Below are positions 15,770 through 25,976 of a stretch of DNA of 40,888 nucleotides, piece by piece. Both the position numbers and the translations under genes were made by a program. Position 1 is the stretch's first letter. The number at the start of each line of letters is the position of its first letter. Source of the stretch: Dehalococcoidia bacterium (GTDB lineage Bacteria > Chloroflexota > Dehalococcoidia > Dehalococcoidales > BS750m-G39); the NCBI GenBank assembly GCA_030608005.1, contig JAUWIX010000009.1, positions 1 through 40,888 on the forward strand, read 5' to 3'. Under the pieces are notes generated by a model that did no database searches, was not told the origin of the DNA, and saw nothing but the letters and a program-made list of their open reading frames with translations.

Positions 15770-16323
15770 TATTTCCTCTTGCCTATAGCTTTACCTGCCT
15801 TGCCTGCCTTAAGACGGACCAACTCTCCAGCATATCTAATACCCTTACCCTTATAAACATCAGGCGGACGAATAGCCCTAATTTTGGCTGCCATCTCGCC
15901 CACTACCTCCTTATCAATCCCGCTGACCCTGATGCGATTTACTCCCTCTACATCCAAGGATACCCCTGGTAACGGTGATACCTCTACTAGGTGCGAATAT
16001 CCAATACGAAGCACTAGCTTATCCTCTTTCTTTTCCGCCCGATAGCCCACTCCAACTATCTCAAGCTTCTTCTCAAAGCCGTCGGTTACCCCCCCCACCA
16101 TATTTGCTAAAAGACTTCGCGTTAGTCCATGTAAGGAACGATGTACCTTGCTATCACTAGGTCGCGACACTATCAGGCTATTATTGTCCAGGGCAATACC
16201 CATATCTGGGTTGAAGCGGCGACGAAGCTCCCCTTTAGGACCGCTTACCGTGACCGCATCCTTTTCGATACTCACCGCCACGCCCGGTGGCACAGGTATC
16301 GGCATCCGCCCCACCCTAGACAT
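15769..16323 (-). CDS. rplF: 50S ribosomal protein L6
   Basis: A 184-residue L6 with two repeated alpha/beta domains. [15 protein letters not shown] opens the protein, the inter-domain block is [17 protein letters not shown], and the C-terminal signature is [18 protein letters not shown] chose the ATG at 16323, with AGGGTG about 7 nt upstream; a GTG at 16332 in the same frame would add three residues. 21 nt after rpsH; its stop overlaps rplR by one base. Confidence 0.96.
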   Translation of the reverse strand: MSRVGRMPIPVPPGVAVSIEKDAVTVSGPKGELRRRFNPDMGIALDNNSLIVSRPSDSKVHRSLHGLTRSLLANMVGGVTDGFEKKLEIVGVGYRAEKKEDKLVLRIGYSHLVEVSPLPGVSLDVEGVNRIRVSGIDKEVVGEMAAKIRAIRPPDVYKGKGIRYAGELVRLKAGKAGKAIGKRK

Positions 16324-16344
16324 ATATATCACCCTGAGACTTAC

Positions 16345-16743
16345 TTACCATACATAGCATAGAAGCTCACCACCAATCCCCTGGCGCCAGGCTCGCTGCC
16401 CTGTCATTACACCCTTAGATGTGGAAATGATAGCGATGCCCAAACCACCATAAGGGCGAGGAATCTCCCTCCGCCCCGCATATACCCTTAGCCCCGGCTT
16501 ACTAGCCCGTTCCAATCCAGAAAGGATTGGCTGATTTTTACCATCATATTTGAGGTAGAGCTTGATTACCCGGTGTGGCTTACCCTTAAGCACCTCATAA
16601 TCACCAACGAAACCCTCCTCTTTAAGGATTCTGGTGATAGACAGCTTCATCCTTGAGGCTGGAATCAGCACAAAATCATGCCTTGCCATAATGGCGTTGC
16701 GTATTCGGGTTAGCATATCTGCTATTGGGTCAGAGATAGTCAT
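16345..16743 (-). CDS. rpsH: 30S ribosomal protein S8
   Basis: A 132-residue S8, a primary binder of the 16S central domain and the classical translational repressor of the spc operon. It begins [20 protein letters not shown], contains the [13 protein letters not shown] motif, and ends GGELLCYVW. 7 nt after rpsN. Confidence 0.97.
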   Translation of the reverse strand: MTISDPIADMLTRIRNAIMARHDFVLIPASRMKLSITRILKEEGFVGDYEVLKGKPHRVIKLYLKYDGKNQPILSGLERASKPGLRVYAGRREIPRPYGGLGIAIISTSKGVMTGQRAWRQGIGGELLCYVW

Positions 16744-16750
16744 ATCTACT

Positions 16751-16936
16751 TCACCAGCTCGATTTTCTCACTCCGGGAATCTGCCCGGCAAGAGCTAACT
16801 TACGAAAACAAATACGACATAAGCCAAACTTGCGAATATAGGCACGAGGTCGACCACACAGGTAACAGCGATTATGCTGCTGTACCTTATATTTGGCAGG
16901 TCGCTTCCATTTTTCAATTTTGGACTTCTTAGCCAT
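16751..16936 (-). CDS. rpsN: 30S ribosomal protein S14, zinc-binding type Z
   Basis: A 61-residue short S14 with a Cys4 zinc site (Cys24, Cys27, Cys40, Cys43 in RCYLCGRP and [10 protein letters not shown]). It ends in IPGVRKSSW, the usual C-terminus of this type. The short zinc form is typical of Gram-positive and Chloroflexota lineages rather than proteobacteria. Between rplE (16-nt gap) and rpsH. Confidence 0.97.
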   Translation of the reverse strand: MAKKSKIEKWKRPAKYKVQQHNRCYLCGRPRAYIRKFGLCRICFRKLALAGQIPGVRKSSW

Positions 16937-16952
16937 TCCTGTTCCCCTTTAG

Positions 16953-17495
16953 TCAATCCTTGCTAAATGGCATGCCTAATAATTCCAGCAGGTGCCTTCC
17001 TTCCTCGCCTGTCTTAGCAGTAGTGACAATTGACACCTCTAATCCCCGCACCTTGTCTATCTTATCATAATCTACCTCGGGGAAGACGAGCTGCTCCTTA
17101 AGCCCCAAGGTATAATTGCCCTGGCCATCAAAGGAGTCCCTGGAAACCCCGTGAAACTCACGCATCCGGGGCAAGGCAACATTCACCAGCTTGTCAAAAA
17201 AGTGATACATGCGCTCTCCCCTTAAGGTCACTTTCAACCCGATAGGCATCCCTGCCCTCAACCTAAAGGCGGCGATGGATTTCTTGGCACGGGTGATAAC
17301 CGGGTGTTGCCCCGAGATAGCAGTTAAATCCCTCTCCGCCGCTTCCAGAGCCTTAGCATTCTGAACTGCCTCGCCTAAGCCGATATTAAGCACAACCTTT
17401 TCCAGACGCGGTACCTGCATTATATTCTTATATCCGTAAAGCTCCATCAGGCTGGGAATAACCTCCTTTTTATACCTTTCCTTGAGACTTGACAT
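16953..17495 (-). CDS. rplE: 50S ribosomal protein L5
   Basis: A 180-residue L5 that binds 5S rRNA and contacts P-site tRNA. Conserved blocks are [15 protein letters not shown], the [17 protein letters not shown] region and [17 protein letters not shown]. The ATG at 17495 directly abuts the rplX stop. Confidence 0.97.
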   Translation of the reverse strand: MSSLKERYKKEVIPSLMELYGYKNIMQVPRLEKVVLNIGLGEAVQNAKALEAAERDLTAISGQHPVITRAKKSIAAFRLRAGMPIGLKVTLRGERMYHFFDKLVNVALPRMREFHGVSRDSFDGQGNYTLGLKEQLVFPEVDYDKIDKVRGLEVSIVTTAKTGEEGRHLLELLGMPFSKD

Positions 17496-17807
17496 TTAAT
17501 CAATTACCTCACCGCAAGAGCGACAAACCCTTACCTTCCTACCATCAGTCAAGAAGCGGAAACCAACCCGGGCAGGATGATTGCACTTACTACACAGCAA
17601 CATAACATCTGACACATGAATTGGCGCCTCCCGCTCGATTATGCCCGCCTGCCTAACTGCCCTCCTTGCCCGGCTATGCCTTTTGACAAAGTTGATGCCT
17701 TCCACCAGCACCCGTTCATCCTTAGGGTAAGCAAAGCGCACCTTACCCCTCTTACCCCTATCCTTACCAGCAACAACCAGCACGGTATCGTTCTTTCTGA
17801 TGTTCAT
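17496..17807 (-). CDS. rplX: 50S ribosomal protein L24 with Cys4 motif
   Basis: A 103-residue L24, an assembly initiator near the exit tunnel. The KOW motif lies at the N-terminus (NDTVLVVAGKDRGKRGKV). The C-terminal half carries two CxxC pairs, Cys72/Cys75 (LLCSKCNHPARVG) and Cys95/Cys98 (VCRSCGEVID), a putative zinc ribbon found in Gram-positive-type L24 proteins but lacking in E. coli. Confidence 0.97.
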   Translation of the reverse strand: MNIRKNDTVLVVAGKDRGKRGKVRFAYPKDERVLVEGINFVKRHSRARRAVRQAGIIEREAPIHVSDVMLLCSKCNHPARVGFRFLTDGRKVRVCRSCGEVID

Positions 17808-17813
17808 CCTTCC

Positions 17814-18182
17814 TCACAAGACCTCAGGTGCCAGAGATATAATCTTGGTGAAGTTCTTGTCCCTCAGCTCCCTGGCTACTGGTCCAAATATTCTGGTCCC
17901 CTTAGGATTATTCTTATCGGTAAGAATCACCGCCGCATTCTCATCAAACCTAATATAAGAGCCATCAGGGCGCCGATATGGCTGAGCACAGCGAATAATA
18001 ACCGCCCTAACCACCTCCCCCTTCTTCACCAGCCCCCTTGGGGTTGCCTTTTTTACTGAAGCCACAATAATGTCGCCTACTCGCGCATATTTCCTCCCGG
18101 TGCCACCTAAAACGTTAATGCACATAATCTCCTTAGCACCGGTATTATCTGCCGCCTTAAGTCTGCTATAGGTTTGAATCAT
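17814..18182 (-). CDS. rplN: 50S ribosomal protein L14
   Basis: A 122-residue L14. It begins [20 protein letters not shown] and contains [15 protein letters not shown], the conserved [13 protein letters not shown] and the C-terminal [17 protein letters not shown]. It lies at the 50S intersubunit face next to L19. 23 nt after rpsQ. Confidence 0.97.
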   Translation of the reverse strand: MIQTYSRLKAADNTGAKEIMCINVLGGTGRKYARVGDIIVASVKKATPRGLVKKGEVVRAVIIRCAQPYRRPDGSYIRFDENAAVILTDKNNPKGTRIFGPVARELRDKNFTKIISLAPEVL

Positions 18183-18205
18183 ATCACTCTAGCCCGAAAC
18201 CGATT

Positions 18206-18487
18206 TTAGGTTATCTCCTTAGGTTGAACCTCCACTACCTCCCCCCTGGTTATTATCTCAGCTACTCGCCACCGCTTCTCTCTGGACAGGGGGCGAGTTT
18301 CCGCAATTCTTACCTTGTCTCCCACCTTGCACTCATTGTTTTCATCATGAGCTTTATACTTGACCACTCTCTTGGTGGTCTTCTTATATAACGGGTGACG
18401 CTTGGGGGTCTCTACAGCCACAACCACCGTTTTATCCATCCTATCACTCACTACACGACCGAACCTAATTTTGCGCTTGCTTTCCAT
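18206..18487 (-). CDS. rpsQ: 30S ribosomal protein S17
   Basis: A 93-residue OB-fold S17, a primary 16S rRNA binder. Recognisable segments are [36 protein letters not shown] and [17 protein letters not shown]. Slightly longer than the E. coli form at both ends. The 6-nt gap after rpmC implies coupled translation. Confidence 0.97.
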   Translation of the reverse strand: MESKRKIRFGRVVSDRMDKTVVVAVETPKRHPLYKKTTKRVVKYKAHDENNECKVGDKVRIAETRPLSREKRWRVAEIITRGEVVEVQPKEIT

Positions 18488-18493
18488 AGACCA

Positions 18494-18691
18494 TCACCTC
18501 ATACCTAGCTCTCTCACCCTCATTATTGTCTTCAGCCTGGCAATCTTCTTTTTAACCCTGGGAATTTCACGGTGGTTTACCAATTGTCTGGTAGCCAAGC
18601 GAAGGCGAAGGTTAAACAGCTCTTGGTGAGCTTCCTCCAGTTGCTTTTTCAATTCTCCAGTGCTGAGAGCTCGGATCTCCTCAACCTTCAC
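18494..18691 (-). CDS. rpmC: 50S ribosomal protein L29
   Basis: A 65-residue helical L29, which lies beside the exit tunnel and helps form the docking site for trigger factor and SRP. It reads [19 protein letters not shown], then [20 protein letters not shown]. The GTG start at 18691 lies within the end of rplP (11-bp overlap). Confidence 0.96.
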   Translation of the reverse strand: MKVEEIRALSTGELKKQLEEAHQELFNLRLRLATRQLVNHREIPRVKKKIARLKTIMRVRELGMR

Positions 18692-19145
18692 CTTGAATCA
18701 ACCCCCCGGTTGCTAAATCGCTGCCAGCAGCTATGCCGGTTTCCCTGACCACAAATCTGGTGTCTATTGGGAGCTTATGCGAAGCAAGGCGCATCGCCCC
18801 TCTAGCTACTGCCTCGCTAACCCCCCCCATTTCAAATAGGATTCTCCCTGGTTTAACCACAGCCACCCAATGGTCTGGGGGACCCTTACCACTACCCATA
18901 CGGGTTTCAGCCGGCTTCTTAGTGACCGGTTTACCAGGGAAGATACGGACCCAGACGTTGCCACCACGGCGGATGTAATGGGTGATAGCACGCCGCGCCG
19001 CTTCAATCTGTCGGCTAGTAAGCCAGGCAGATTCCAGCGCCTGTAACCCAAAATCGCCAAAATCAACCCTATTTCCTGCCTGGGCTCTACCCCGGCGGTG
19101 TCCTTTATGAGTCTTGCGGTACTTCACCCGCTTGGGCTGTAGCAT
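18681..19145 (-). CDS. rplP: 50S ribosomal protein L16
   Basis: A 154-residue L16, important for A-site tRNA positioning. The start [19 protein letters not shown] and the segments [35 protein letters not shown] and [14 protein letters not shown]-like are diagnostic. The N-terminus matches the family exactly at the ATG at 19145, although this lies 41 bp inside rpsC. A tail of ~13 residues ([15 protein letters not shown]) extends beyond typical L16. Confidence 0.97.
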   Translation of the reverse strand: MLQPKRVKYRKTHKGHRRGRAQAGNRVDFGDFGLQALESAWLTSRQIEAARRAITHYIRRGGNVWVRIFPGKPVTKKPAETRMGSGKGPPDHWVAVVKPGRILFEMGGVSEAVARGAMRLASHKLPIDTRFVVRETGIAAGSDLATGGLIQGEG

Positions 19146-20010
19146 CTGTCTCCCCTTTTTCCTCCGTTACAGGCAGTTTTGCCCTGGTGGTTTTCCTTGT
19201 CCTCCGCTTTGGAGTTTTCTCCTCCGGCTTTACCTCTGACACTGCTTCCGCACCCTCCTTAGCTAGCGGTGCTACCGGTTCAGCCGGTTTTTCTTCCGGT
19301 TCTGAAGTGATAGGGGGCTTTGTCTTCACCCTGCCAACAGCTGCTGGCCCGGCAGGCACTTCCTTAACCTCCAGCCTACTAGGCTCGGGAAGAATATCAC
19401 CCCTATAAATCCAGATCTTCACTCCAATCCTGCCCAGGGCAGTACGCGCCTCAGTAAAGCCATAATCAATATCAGCCCGTAGCGTATGCAAGGGGACTCG
19501 CCCCTGATGTATAACCTCACGGCGAGCTATCTCAGTACCACCCAGTCTACCGGCACAACTGATTCTCATTCCCTTAGCCCCAGCCTGCATGGTGCGGAAC
19601 ATCGCTTGCTTCATTGCTCTGCGGAAAGCAACACGATGCTCAATCTGCTCAGCTACCGCCCTAGCTACCAAATAGGCATCGAGTTCAGGCTGATGAACCT
19701 CCAGGATGTTCAATTGAATCCTCTTCCCGATAAGGCTCTCAAGGTGAAGCCTCATTTCATCAACTCGCTGCCCTCCTCGTCCGATGACGACGCCAGGTCG
19801 GGCAGTATGGATGGTTACCGATACCTTATTCGCCTGGCGGTCAATCTCCACCAGAGAGATACCTGCTCCAGTATATCCTGATTCAATAGCTTGTCGAAGC
19901 TTTAGGTCTTCCTGCAAAAAGCCTGCATAGTTCCTCTCGGCATACCACTTGGCTTGCCAATCTCGGATGACCCCAATTCTAAAGCCAAAAGGATGAACCT
20001 TATGACCCAA
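19105..20010 (-). CDS. rpsC: 30S ribosomal protein S3 with long C-terminal extension
   Basis: A 301-residue S3; the E. coli protein has about 233. The core (1-~215) has the KH domain with GxxG loop VIGRGGQRV at 75-83 and the C-terminal S3 domain ([18 protein letters not shown]). From ~216 on there is a low-complexity Pro/Glu/Lys/Ala tail with a basic patch [11 protein letters not shown] near 268-278. The start is a TTG at 20010 directly after the rplV TAA, with GGAGG 5 nt upstream. The tail overlaps the rplP start by 41 bp, so it must be translated for the usual coupling. Confidence 0.96.
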   Translation of the reverse strand: MGHKVHPFGFRIGVIRDWQAKWYAERNYAGFLQEDLKLRQAIESGYTGAGISLVEIDRQANKVSVTIHTARPGVVIGRGGQRVDEMRLHLESLIGKRIQLNILEVHQPELDAYLVARAVAEQIEHRVAFRRAMKQAMFRTMQAGAKGMRISCAGRLGGTEIARREVIHQGRVPLHTLRADIDYGFTEARTALGRIGVKIWIYRGDILPEPSRLEVKEVPAGPAAVGRVKTKPPITSEPEEKPAEPVAPLAKEGAEAVSEVKPEEKTPKRRTRKTTRAKLPVTEEKGETDATAQAGEVPQDS

Positions 20011-20349
20011 TTAAACCTCCTGCTCGGCAACGATAACCGTTATATGGCTAGAGCGCTTAAGGATAGGGCTTGCTCGCCCCCGTGCCCGGGGGCGAAACCT
20101 CTTCAATGTCCTCGCCTCATCGGCAAAGATGCCCACAATCTTCAAACCTGCAGGGTCCATCTGGAAATTGTTCTCAGCATTAGCCGCCGCTGATTTCACC
20201 ACCTTGGCTACCACTCGGGCTGTAGGTGTAGGGGCAAACTTAAGCAACGCTAGCGCCTCATCTACCTTCTTGCCCCGCACCAAGTCTACCAGTGGGCGCA
20301 CCTTACGTGGTGATATACCAGTATCTTTAGCTACTGCCCTCACTTCCAT
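20011..20349 (-). CDS. rplV: 50S ribosomal protein L22
   Basis: A 112-residue L22, whose beta hairpin lines the exit tunnel. Segments are GISPRKVRPLVDLVRGKKV, the AANAENNFQMDPAGLKI helix end, and FRPRARGRASPILKRSSHI, the tunnel loop. The ATG at 20349 follows rpsS by 8 nt; its stop abuts the rpsC TTG. Confidence 0.97.
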   Translation of the reverse strand: MEVRAVAKDTGISPRKVRPLVDLVRGKKVDEALALLKFAPTPTARVVAKVVKSAAANAENNFQMDPAGLKIVGIFADEARTLKRFRPRARGRASPILKRSSHITVIVAEQEV

Positions 20350-20357
20350 TCTGTGCT

Positions 20358-20651
20358 CTACTTCCTTTTCCTTATCTGGGTAGTTTTCTCCCCTTTAGAC
20401 GTGTGCCCCCTGAAGGTTCGAGTCAGGGCAAACTCGCCCAGTTTGTGCCCCACCATATTTTCAGTGATAAAGATGGGCACATGCCTCCTGCCATCATGGA
20501 CTCCGATGGTAAACCCTACCATCTGGGGCAGGATAGTAGACCAGCGCGACCAGGTTTTTATCACTGCCTTCTGACTAGAACGGCTCAATGCCTCCACCTT
20601 CTTCAGCAGTTTGGCATCAACGGCTGGACCTTTCTTGGTTGACCTTGACAT
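20358..20651 (-). CDS. rpsS: 30S ribosomal protein S19
   Basis: A 97-residue S19 of the 30S head. It begins [20 protein letters not shown] and has [20 protein letters not shown] and [16 protein letters not shown]. The ATG at 20651 matches the family start; the frame reaches 9 codons further into the rplB end without family support. 4 nt after the rplB stop. Confidence 0.96.
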   Translation of the reverse strand: MSRSTKKGPAVDAKLLKKVEALSRSSQKAVIKTWSRWSTILPQMVGFTIGVHDGRRHVPIFITENMVGHKLGEFALTRTFRGHTSKGEKTTQIRKRK

Positions 20652-20655
20652 TCTG

Positions 20656-21483
20656 TCACTTCCCTCTACGCTTGACAATCATCTTATCTGAAGGCTTTGA
20701 CTTGCGAGTTCTATAGCCCAGAGCTGGCTTACCCCAAGGTGTTTTAGGTCCGGGCAAGCCTATCGGGGATCTACCTTCCCCCCCACCATGAGGATGGTCA
20801 CGCGGGTTAATAGCCGAGCCCCTCACCGTGGGTCGCCAACCCAACCACCGTTTACGACCCGCCTTACCCAAACTAATACCCCGATGGTCAACATTTCCTA
20901 CCTGCCCAATAGTAGCCAAACAATCGCTACGGATACGCCGCACCTCGCTAGAGGGTAATCGAACCAGGGCATATTCACCCTCCTTCGCCATTAGCTGAGC
21001 TGCAGCTCCAGCACTTCGCACCAATTGCCCTCCTCTCCCTACCTCCAACTCAATATTATGTATCGGAGTCCCAGTTGGGATTAGTTTCAATGGTAAAGTA
21101 TTCCCAGGCTTCACTTCAGCATCACCGCCTGACTTTATGACATCGCCAACACTAAGCTCTGAAGGAGCAAGAATATATCTCTTCTCCCCATCGGCATAGT
21201 AAATGAGAGCAATACGAGCAGAGCGGTTGGGGTCATATTCAATGGCAGCCACTTTGCCGGGGACACCAAGCTTATCACGCTTAAAGTCTAGTAAGCGCAA
21301 CCTTCGCTTCGCCCCCCCACCACGATGGCGAACCGTTATTCTCCCCTGATTATTACGCCCAGCCTTCCTCTTGAGGGGCAAGAGCAGCGATTTCTCCGGC
21401 TTGGTTTTGGTTATTTCCTTAAAGGTAGAGCCACTCATACCCCGCCTACCGGGAGAAGTTGGACGATATATTTTTAGTGCCAT
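20656..21483 (-). CDS. rplB: 50S ribosomal protein L2
   Basis: A 275-residue L2, essential for subunit joining and the peptidyl transferase centre. Conserved elements are [19 protein letters not shown] near 44-62, [17 protein letters not shown], and the C-terminal region [16 protein letters not shown] containing the functionally critical histidine loop. ATG at 21483. Separated from rplW by 58 nt, the largest spacer in the superoperon. Confidence 0.97.
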   Translation of the reverse strand: MALKIYRPTSPGRRGMSGSTFKEITKTKPEKSLLLPLKRKAGRNNQGRITVRHRGGGAKRRLRLLDFKRDKLGVPGKVAAIEYDPNRSARIALIYYADGEKRYILAPSELSVGDVIKSGGDAEVKPGNTLPLKLIPTGTPIHNIELEVGRGGQLVRSAGAAAQLMAKEGEYALVRLPSSEVRRIRSDCLATIGQVGNVDHRGISLGKAGRKRWLGWRPTVRGSAINPRDHPHGGGEGRSPIGLPGPKTPWGKPALGYRTRKSKPSDKMIVKRRGK

Positions 21484-21507
21484 TTTCTAATATAATCCCC
21501 TTAGTTT

Positions 21508-21520
21508 GGGGCTTTGCCCC
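21508..21520 (-). other. Small hairpin in the rplW-rplB spacer
   Basis: GGGGC-TTT-GCCCC, a 5-bp G/C stem in the only long spacer (58 nt) of the S10 region. No T-run follows, so at most it is a processing site or a weak stem upstream of the rplB ribosome site (AAGGGGA). Confidence 0.3.
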
Positions 21521-21541
21521 TTCAAACTTCCCCTTCCATTA

Positions 21542-21826
21542 TTATACACCTTCAAAGAGTTCTATCTTGCCCCCTGGCTTAAGGGTGACAATCGCCTTTT
21601 TCCAGGACGGGCTCAAGACCTGCCTTCCCCGCATTCTTCGCTCCTTACCAGGCACTGTCATCACATTAACCTGTGTCACACTGACATTAAATGCCTTCTC
21701 CACAGCCTGTTTAATCTGTTCCTTATTAGCCTCTTCAGCTACCTCAAAGGCATATTTGCCTCGAGCCTGAAGAGCGGAATTCTTCTCCGTTATCAAGGGA
21801 CGGCGCAATACCTCATATAGATGCAT
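21542..21826 (-). CDS. rplW: 50S ribosomal protein L23
   Basis: A 94-residue L23, the main docking point for trigger factor and SRP at the tunnel exit. It reads LYEVLRRPLITEKNSAL, then YAFEVAEEANKEQIKQAVEK, with the rRNA-binding loop around VPGKERRMRGR. The ATG at 21826 overlaps rplD by 14 bp. Confidence 0.97.
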   Translation of the reverse strand: MHLYEVLRRPLITEKNSALQARGKYAFEVAEEANKEQIKQAVEKAFNVSVTQVNVMTVPGKERRMRGRQVLSPSWKKAIVTLKPGGKIELFEGV

Positions 21827-22451
21827 TGCTACCCCCCCATAGCTGCTCTGCCTTGCGCACCGCAGCCTCAGTCATCAATAACACCTTATAGGAAAGAATG
21901 TCAACCACATTGAGTATACTGGCTGGCAGGGTCTTCATCCCCGCCAGGTTACGAGCTGACTTAATTCCGTTTTCCTCCGGCTCACTGGTAACGATAAGAG
22001 CTGAGGAGTCCACCCCTAGTGCCGCCAAAATCCCTGCCATCTCCTTAGTCCGAGGCTCCTCCAGCTTCAGTTGCTCCAAAATCACTAACTCCTCATCCCT
22101 TGCCTTAGCCGATAGGACACATTTTAGTGCTAGTCGGCGCATCTTTTTAGGCATTGCCTGCCGGTAGCTTCTTGGCTTAGGACCAAAAGTGATACCACCC
22201 CCCCGGCGCAGTGGCGACTTTCTGTTGCCCGCCCGAGCCATTCCCGTGTGTTTCTGCCGAAACAGCTTCCGGCTACTGCCGGAGACCTCGCTGCGAGTTT
22301 TGGTGCTAGCTGTTCCCTGACGGGCATTTGCCTGCTGCCTTACCAGTGCCTGGTGCACCACTGCCTGATTAAACGGCACGGCAAAAACCCTATCACTTAT
22401 CTCAATATGTTTAACCACCTCGCCGGTAAGGCTGTAAACCGGGACTTCCAC
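21813..22451 (-). CDS. rplD: 50S ribosomal protein L4
   Basis: A 212-residue L4, an exit-tunnel protein and, in E. coli, the S10-operon autorepressor. The internal extended loop SSRKLFRQKHTGMARAGNRKSP reaches the tunnel constriction; FGPKPRSYRQAMPKKMRRLAL follows. GTG start at 22451 abutting the rplC stop, with GGGGAGG about 7 nt upstream. Overlaps rplW by 14 bp. Confidence 0.97.
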   Translation of the reverse strand: MEVPVYSLTGEVVKHIEISDRVFAVPFNQAVVHQALVRQQANARQGTASTKTRSEVSGSSRKLFRQKHTGMARAGNRKSPLRRGGGITFGPKPRSYRQAMPKKMRRLALKCVLSAKARDEELVILEQLKLEEPRTKEMAGILAALGVDSSALIVTSEPEENGIKSARNLAGMKTLPASILNVVDILSYKVLLMTEAAVRKAEQLWGGSNASI

Positions 22452-23072
22452 CTACTTCCTCCCCGATTTCTTTATCAGCAGCAGTCCGTTCCTGGCCCCG
22501 GGAACTGCTCCCTTAACCAGCAACAGGTTGCGAGCTGGGTCGGCTTTACATACCTCCAGATGACGAACCGTCACCCGGCTATTGCCCATATGTCCTGCCA
22601 TACGCATCCCCTTAAATACCCTACCAGGAGAGGTAGTAGCCCCTATGGAGCCTGGAGCACGGTGTCGGTCAGACTGCCCATGCGTTTTGGGTCCGCCAGC
22701 AAAATGATGTCGCTTTACTACCCCAGCAAAGCCCTTACCCTCTGACACCCCGGTAATATCAACTAGGTCACCCTGCTTAAACAGGCTGACATCAACCCTA
22801 TCCCCCACTTTAATAGCCTCAGTATCAGCTACCCTGAATTCTCGTAGATACCTAAACTGCCCTAGCCCCTTGAGATGCCCCCGCTGGGGAGAGTTGAGCC
22901 GCTTGGCTTCGCCAAATCCAAGCTGGGCAGCATTATATCTCTCCTTAGCCGCAGTTTTAACCTGGGTCACAGTGCATGGACCAGCCTCAATAGCGGTTAC
23001 CGCCTCCGCCTTGCCGTTGTCTCTGAATATCTGCCCCATGCCCAGCTTTCTGCCGATAATACCTTGAACCAT
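22452..23072 (-). CDS. rplC: 50S ribosomal protein L3
   Basis: A 206-residue L3, an early assembly protein near the peptidyl transferase centre. It begins MVQGIIGRKLGMGQIF and includes VSEGKGFAGVVKRHHFAGG, HGQSDRHRAPGSIG and the C-terminal VPGARNGLLLIKKSG. ATG at 23072, 11 nt after rpsJ. Confidence 0.97.
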   Translation of the reverse strand: MVQGIIGRKLGMGQIFRDNGKAEAVTAIEAGPCTVTQVKTAAKERYNAAQLGFGEAKRLNSPQRGHLKGLGQFRYLREFRVADTEAIKVGDRVDVSLFKQGDLVDITGVSEGKGFAGVVKRHHFAGGPKTHGQSDRHRAPGSIGATTSPGRVFKGMRMAGHMGNSRVTVRHLEVCKADPARNLLLVKGAVPGARNGLLLIKKSGRK

Positions 23073-23083
23073 ATCTTCAGACC

Positions 23084-23392
23084 TTATAACTTAATATCTA
23101 TTTCAACCCCTGCGGGTAGATTCAGGCTGCTCAGGGCGTCTATCGTTTTAGACGTCGTCTCTACAATATCAATAAGACGCTTATGGGTTCGAATCTCAAA
23201 CTGCTCCTGCGAGTCCTTATCGATAAACGGGGAGCGGATAACACTGAACTTCTGGATGCGGGTGGGCAAAGGCACCGGTCCAACAACAACTGCCCCCGTC
23301 CGCTCCACTGCGGCTACAATCTGCTCCGCAGACTGGTCAAGAATCTTGTGGTCATAACCCTTTAGCTTAATACGAATCTTCTGCTTAGGCAT
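23084..23392 (-). CDS. rpsJ: 30S ribosomal protein S10
   Basis: A 102-residue S10, a 30S head protein and, as NusE, part of transcription antitermination complexes. It reads [39 protein letters not shown] and [11 protein letters not shown] at 23392. It follows fusA directly (15 nt) because tuf is absent from its common site between them. Confidence 0.97.
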   Translation of the reverse strand: MPKQKIRIKLKGYDHKILDQSAEQIVAAVERTGAVVVGPVPLPTRIQKFSVIRSPFIDKDSQEQFEIRTHKRLIDIVETTSKTIDALSSLNLPAGVEIDIKL

Positions 23393-23407
23393 ATAACAAC
23401 CCTCTTG

Positions 23408-25486
23408 CTATCTAACCATAGCTTTACCGGTTATCTGGTCTGCCAGTTCGGCTGGCAACTCCTGATAATGATAGAACTCCAGGGAGTGGGTAGCTCTACC
23501 CTGAGTTAATGACCTGAGAGTAGTGGCATAGCCAAAGCTCTCAGCTAAGGGTATAAGGGCATGAATAACAGACATCTCATCATGTGCCCCGATAGACTCA
23601 ATATGTCCCCGCCTTGAATTAAGGTCACCCATTATATCACCAAGAAACTGCTCCGGTGCAACTATTTCCAGCCTCATAATCGGCTCCAGAAGGATAGGCT
23701 TAGCTTTAATGACACCGTCCCGTAGCGCTATTGAGCCTGCCATCTTAAAGGCTATTTCTGAAGAGTCAACCTCGTGATAGCTACCATCATAAAGGATTGC
23801 TTTAATATCAACTACTGGATAGCCAGCCACTACCCCAGTTTCCATAGCCTCCTTAATGCCCATCTCTGCTGCCAGAATATACTGCTTGGGGAGAGCGCCG
23901 CCTTTAACCCGGCCGACAAATTGAAAGCCACTGCCACGCTCCATAGGCTCAAGCCGGATAAAGACATGACCATACTGACCATGCCCTCCAGTTTGCCGAA
24001 TAAATCTTCCTTCCACCTGCGTGGGTAGAGTAATAGTCTCCTTATAGGCAACCTTGGGCTTACCTACCTTTGCCCCCACCCCAAATTCACTAAGTAACCT
24101 GCTTACCAGGAATTCCAGGTGGAGCTCGCCCATGCCAGAAATAACTGTCTGCCCTGTCTCGTGGTCGTAATTTACCTTAAAAGTAGGGTCCTCCTCAGTC
24201 AGCCTGTTTAGGGCTTCCCCCAGTTTATCTTGGTCAGCCCTGGTTTTGGGCTCAACGGCGACAGCGAGCACAGGCTCAGGAAAGCGGATAGGTTCCAGAA
24301 GCACCGACTGAGAAGAATGGCACAGGGTATCGCCGGTGAAGGTATTTTTAAGACCTAGGGTGGCTACGATAGCTCCGGTATCTGCCTCGGTTACCTCCTC
24401 ACGGTGATTGGCGTGCATTCGCAGTAAACGTCCGATGCGCTCTCTCTTGCCTCGAGTTGAGTTAAATACCTGTGCCCCCGCTTTCACCCTACCCGAATAC
24501 ACTCTAAAATAGACCAGCCTGCCGACAAAGGGGTCAGAAACCACCTTAAACGCCAGCGCTGAAAAGGGGGCATCATCTCTGGCTGGGCGAGTGACTTCAC
24601 CTCCTACCTTGGTATCAATAGCCCTTACTGGCGGCATATCCACCGGGGAAGGAAGATAGCTTATAATAGCATCAAGTAATGGACGAATACCTTTATTCCT
24701 CAGCGCACTGCCACAAACAATAGGTACCCCTTTTGCCGCCAAGGTCACCCTTCTCAAGGCTTGTCTTAACTCGGAGGGGGTAATACCGCTACCCTCTAGA
24801 TAAGCCGCCATAATCTGGTCATCACTTTCAGCCAATTTATCAATCAGTGCTTGACGAAACTGGGTATATCTTGCCCGCTCAGACTCAGGAATAGCCACCT
24901 CTGCCGGCGGTGAATCAGGACTACCCTCAAAACGCCACGCTTTGTTCTCCACAAGGTCAATAATGCCGTCATATGAGGCTTCACTGCCTAAAGGGAGTTG
25001 CACAGGCAGGGGCTTGGCATGCAGTCGCCCTTCAATCATGGACAGAGTGCGGTCGAAGTTGGCACCAATCCGGTCCATCTTATTGATAAAGCAAATTCGG
25101 GGCACACCATATCTATCAGCCTGCCGCCATACCGTCTCTGACTGAGCCTCAACCCCAGCCACAGCATCGAAAACCACCACTCCCCCATCCAGCACTCTGA
25201 GGCTTCGCTCCACTTCAGCGGTAAAATCCACATGCCCTGGGGTATCAATAATATTGATGCGGTGGTCTTGCCAATAACAGGTAGTAGCCGCAGCGGTGAT
25301 GGTGATGCCGCGCCTCCTTTCCTCCTCCATCCAATCCATCACTGCCGTGCCTTCATCCACCTCACCAATCTTATAGGTACGACCGGTATGGTATAGCATT
25401 CTTTCGGTGACGGTGGTCTTACCGGCATCAATATGAGCGATAATAGCAATATTCCGTATGCGGTCTAATGGGAAACTCCTAGGCAC
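23408..25486 (-). CDS. fusA: Elongation factor G
   Basis: A 692-residue translocation GTPase. With the GTG at 25486 as residue 1, the P-loop AHIDAGKTT falls at 17-25. The switch II motif DTPGHVDF, G4 motif NKMD and the EF-G-typical [10 protein letters not shown] follow. Domain IV includes [15 protein letters not shown], and domain [18 protein letters not shown] and [25 protein letters not shown] site about 7 nt upstream supports this GTG; the frame continues 23 codons into rpsG without family support. 10 nt after rpsG. Confidence 0.97.
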   Translation of the reverse strand: MPRSFPLDRIRNIAIIAHIDAGKTTVTERMLYHTGRTYKIGEVDEGTAVMDWMEEERRRGITITAAATTCYWQDHRINIIDTPGHVDFTAEVERSLRVLDGGVVVFDAVAGVEAQSETVWRQADRYGVPRICFINKMDRIGANFDRTLSMIEGRLHAKPLPVQLPLGSEASYDGIIDLVENKAWRFEGSPDSPPAEVAIPESERARYTQFRQALIDKLAESDDQIMAAYLEGSGITPSELRQALRRVTLAAKGVPIVCGSALRNKGIRPLLDAIISYLPSPVDMPPVRAIDTKVGGEVTRPARDDAPFSALAFKVVSDPFVGRLVYFRVYSGRVKAGAQVFNSTRGKRERIGRLLRMHANHREEVTEADTGAIVATLGLKNTFTGDTLCHSSQSVLLEPIRFPEPVLAVAVEPKTRADQDKLGEALNRLTEEDPTFKVNYDHETGQTVISGMGELHLEFLVSRLLSEFGVGAKVGKPKVAYKETITLPTQVEGRFIRQTGGHGQYGHVFIRLEPMERGSGFQFVGRVKGGALPKQYILAAEMGIKEAMETGVVAGYPVVDIKAILYDGSYHEVDSSEIAFKMAGSIALRDGVIKAKPILLEPIMRLEIVAPEQFLGDIMGDLNSRRGHIESIGAHDEMSVIHALIPLAESFGYATTLRSLTQGRATHSLEFYHYQELPAELADQITGKAMVR

Positions 25487-25496
25487 AGTCCTCTCC

Positions 25497-25967
25497 TCAC
25501 CATCTGTAGTGGGCAAAGGCTCTATTAGCCTCAGCCATTCTATGAGTATCCTCACGCCTCTTTACAGTTATCCCTTGCCCCTGCGAGGCATCACTGAGTT
25601 CAGCAGCCAGTTTCTCCGCCATAGATTTGCCCGCTCTAGCTCGAGTTGATGCTACCAGCCAGCGCAAAGCCAGAGACAGACCACGCTCAGGACGAACCTC
25701 CACTGGCACCTGATAGGTGGCACCTCCAACCCGTCGTGGCTTAACCTCAAGCTGAGGAGTAGAATTCCTCACCGCCTGTTCTAAAACAGTGACTGGCTCT
25801 TTTGACCACTGCTGCTCCATAATCTCAAGGGCACTATACACTATTCCCTCAGCCAAGCTCTTCTTGCCCCACATCATCACCCGGTTAATCAACCTGGCTA
25901 CGGTTTCACTTTGATATTTAGCATCAGGGGGTATCTCTCTTCTTATAGCTCGAGCCCGCCTTGGCAT
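25497..25967 (-). CDS. rpsG: 30S ribosomal protein S7
   Basis: A 156-residue S7, the primary 16S 3'-domain binder and the classical repressor of the str operon. It begins [15 protein letters not shown] and includes [24 protein letters not shown]-like helices (split here), [20 protein letters not shown] and [20 protein letters not shown] at the C-terminus. ATG at 25967, 9 nt after rpsL. Confidence 0.97.
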   Translation of the reverse strand: MPRRARAIRREIPPDAKYQSETVARLINRVMMWGKKSLAEGIVYSALEIMEQQWSKEPVTVLEQAVRNSTPQLEVKPRRVGGATYQVPVEVRPERGLSLALRWLVASTRARAGKSMAEKLAAELSDASQGQGITVKRREDTHRMAEANRAFAHYRW

Positions 25968-25976
25968 TTCTATCTC

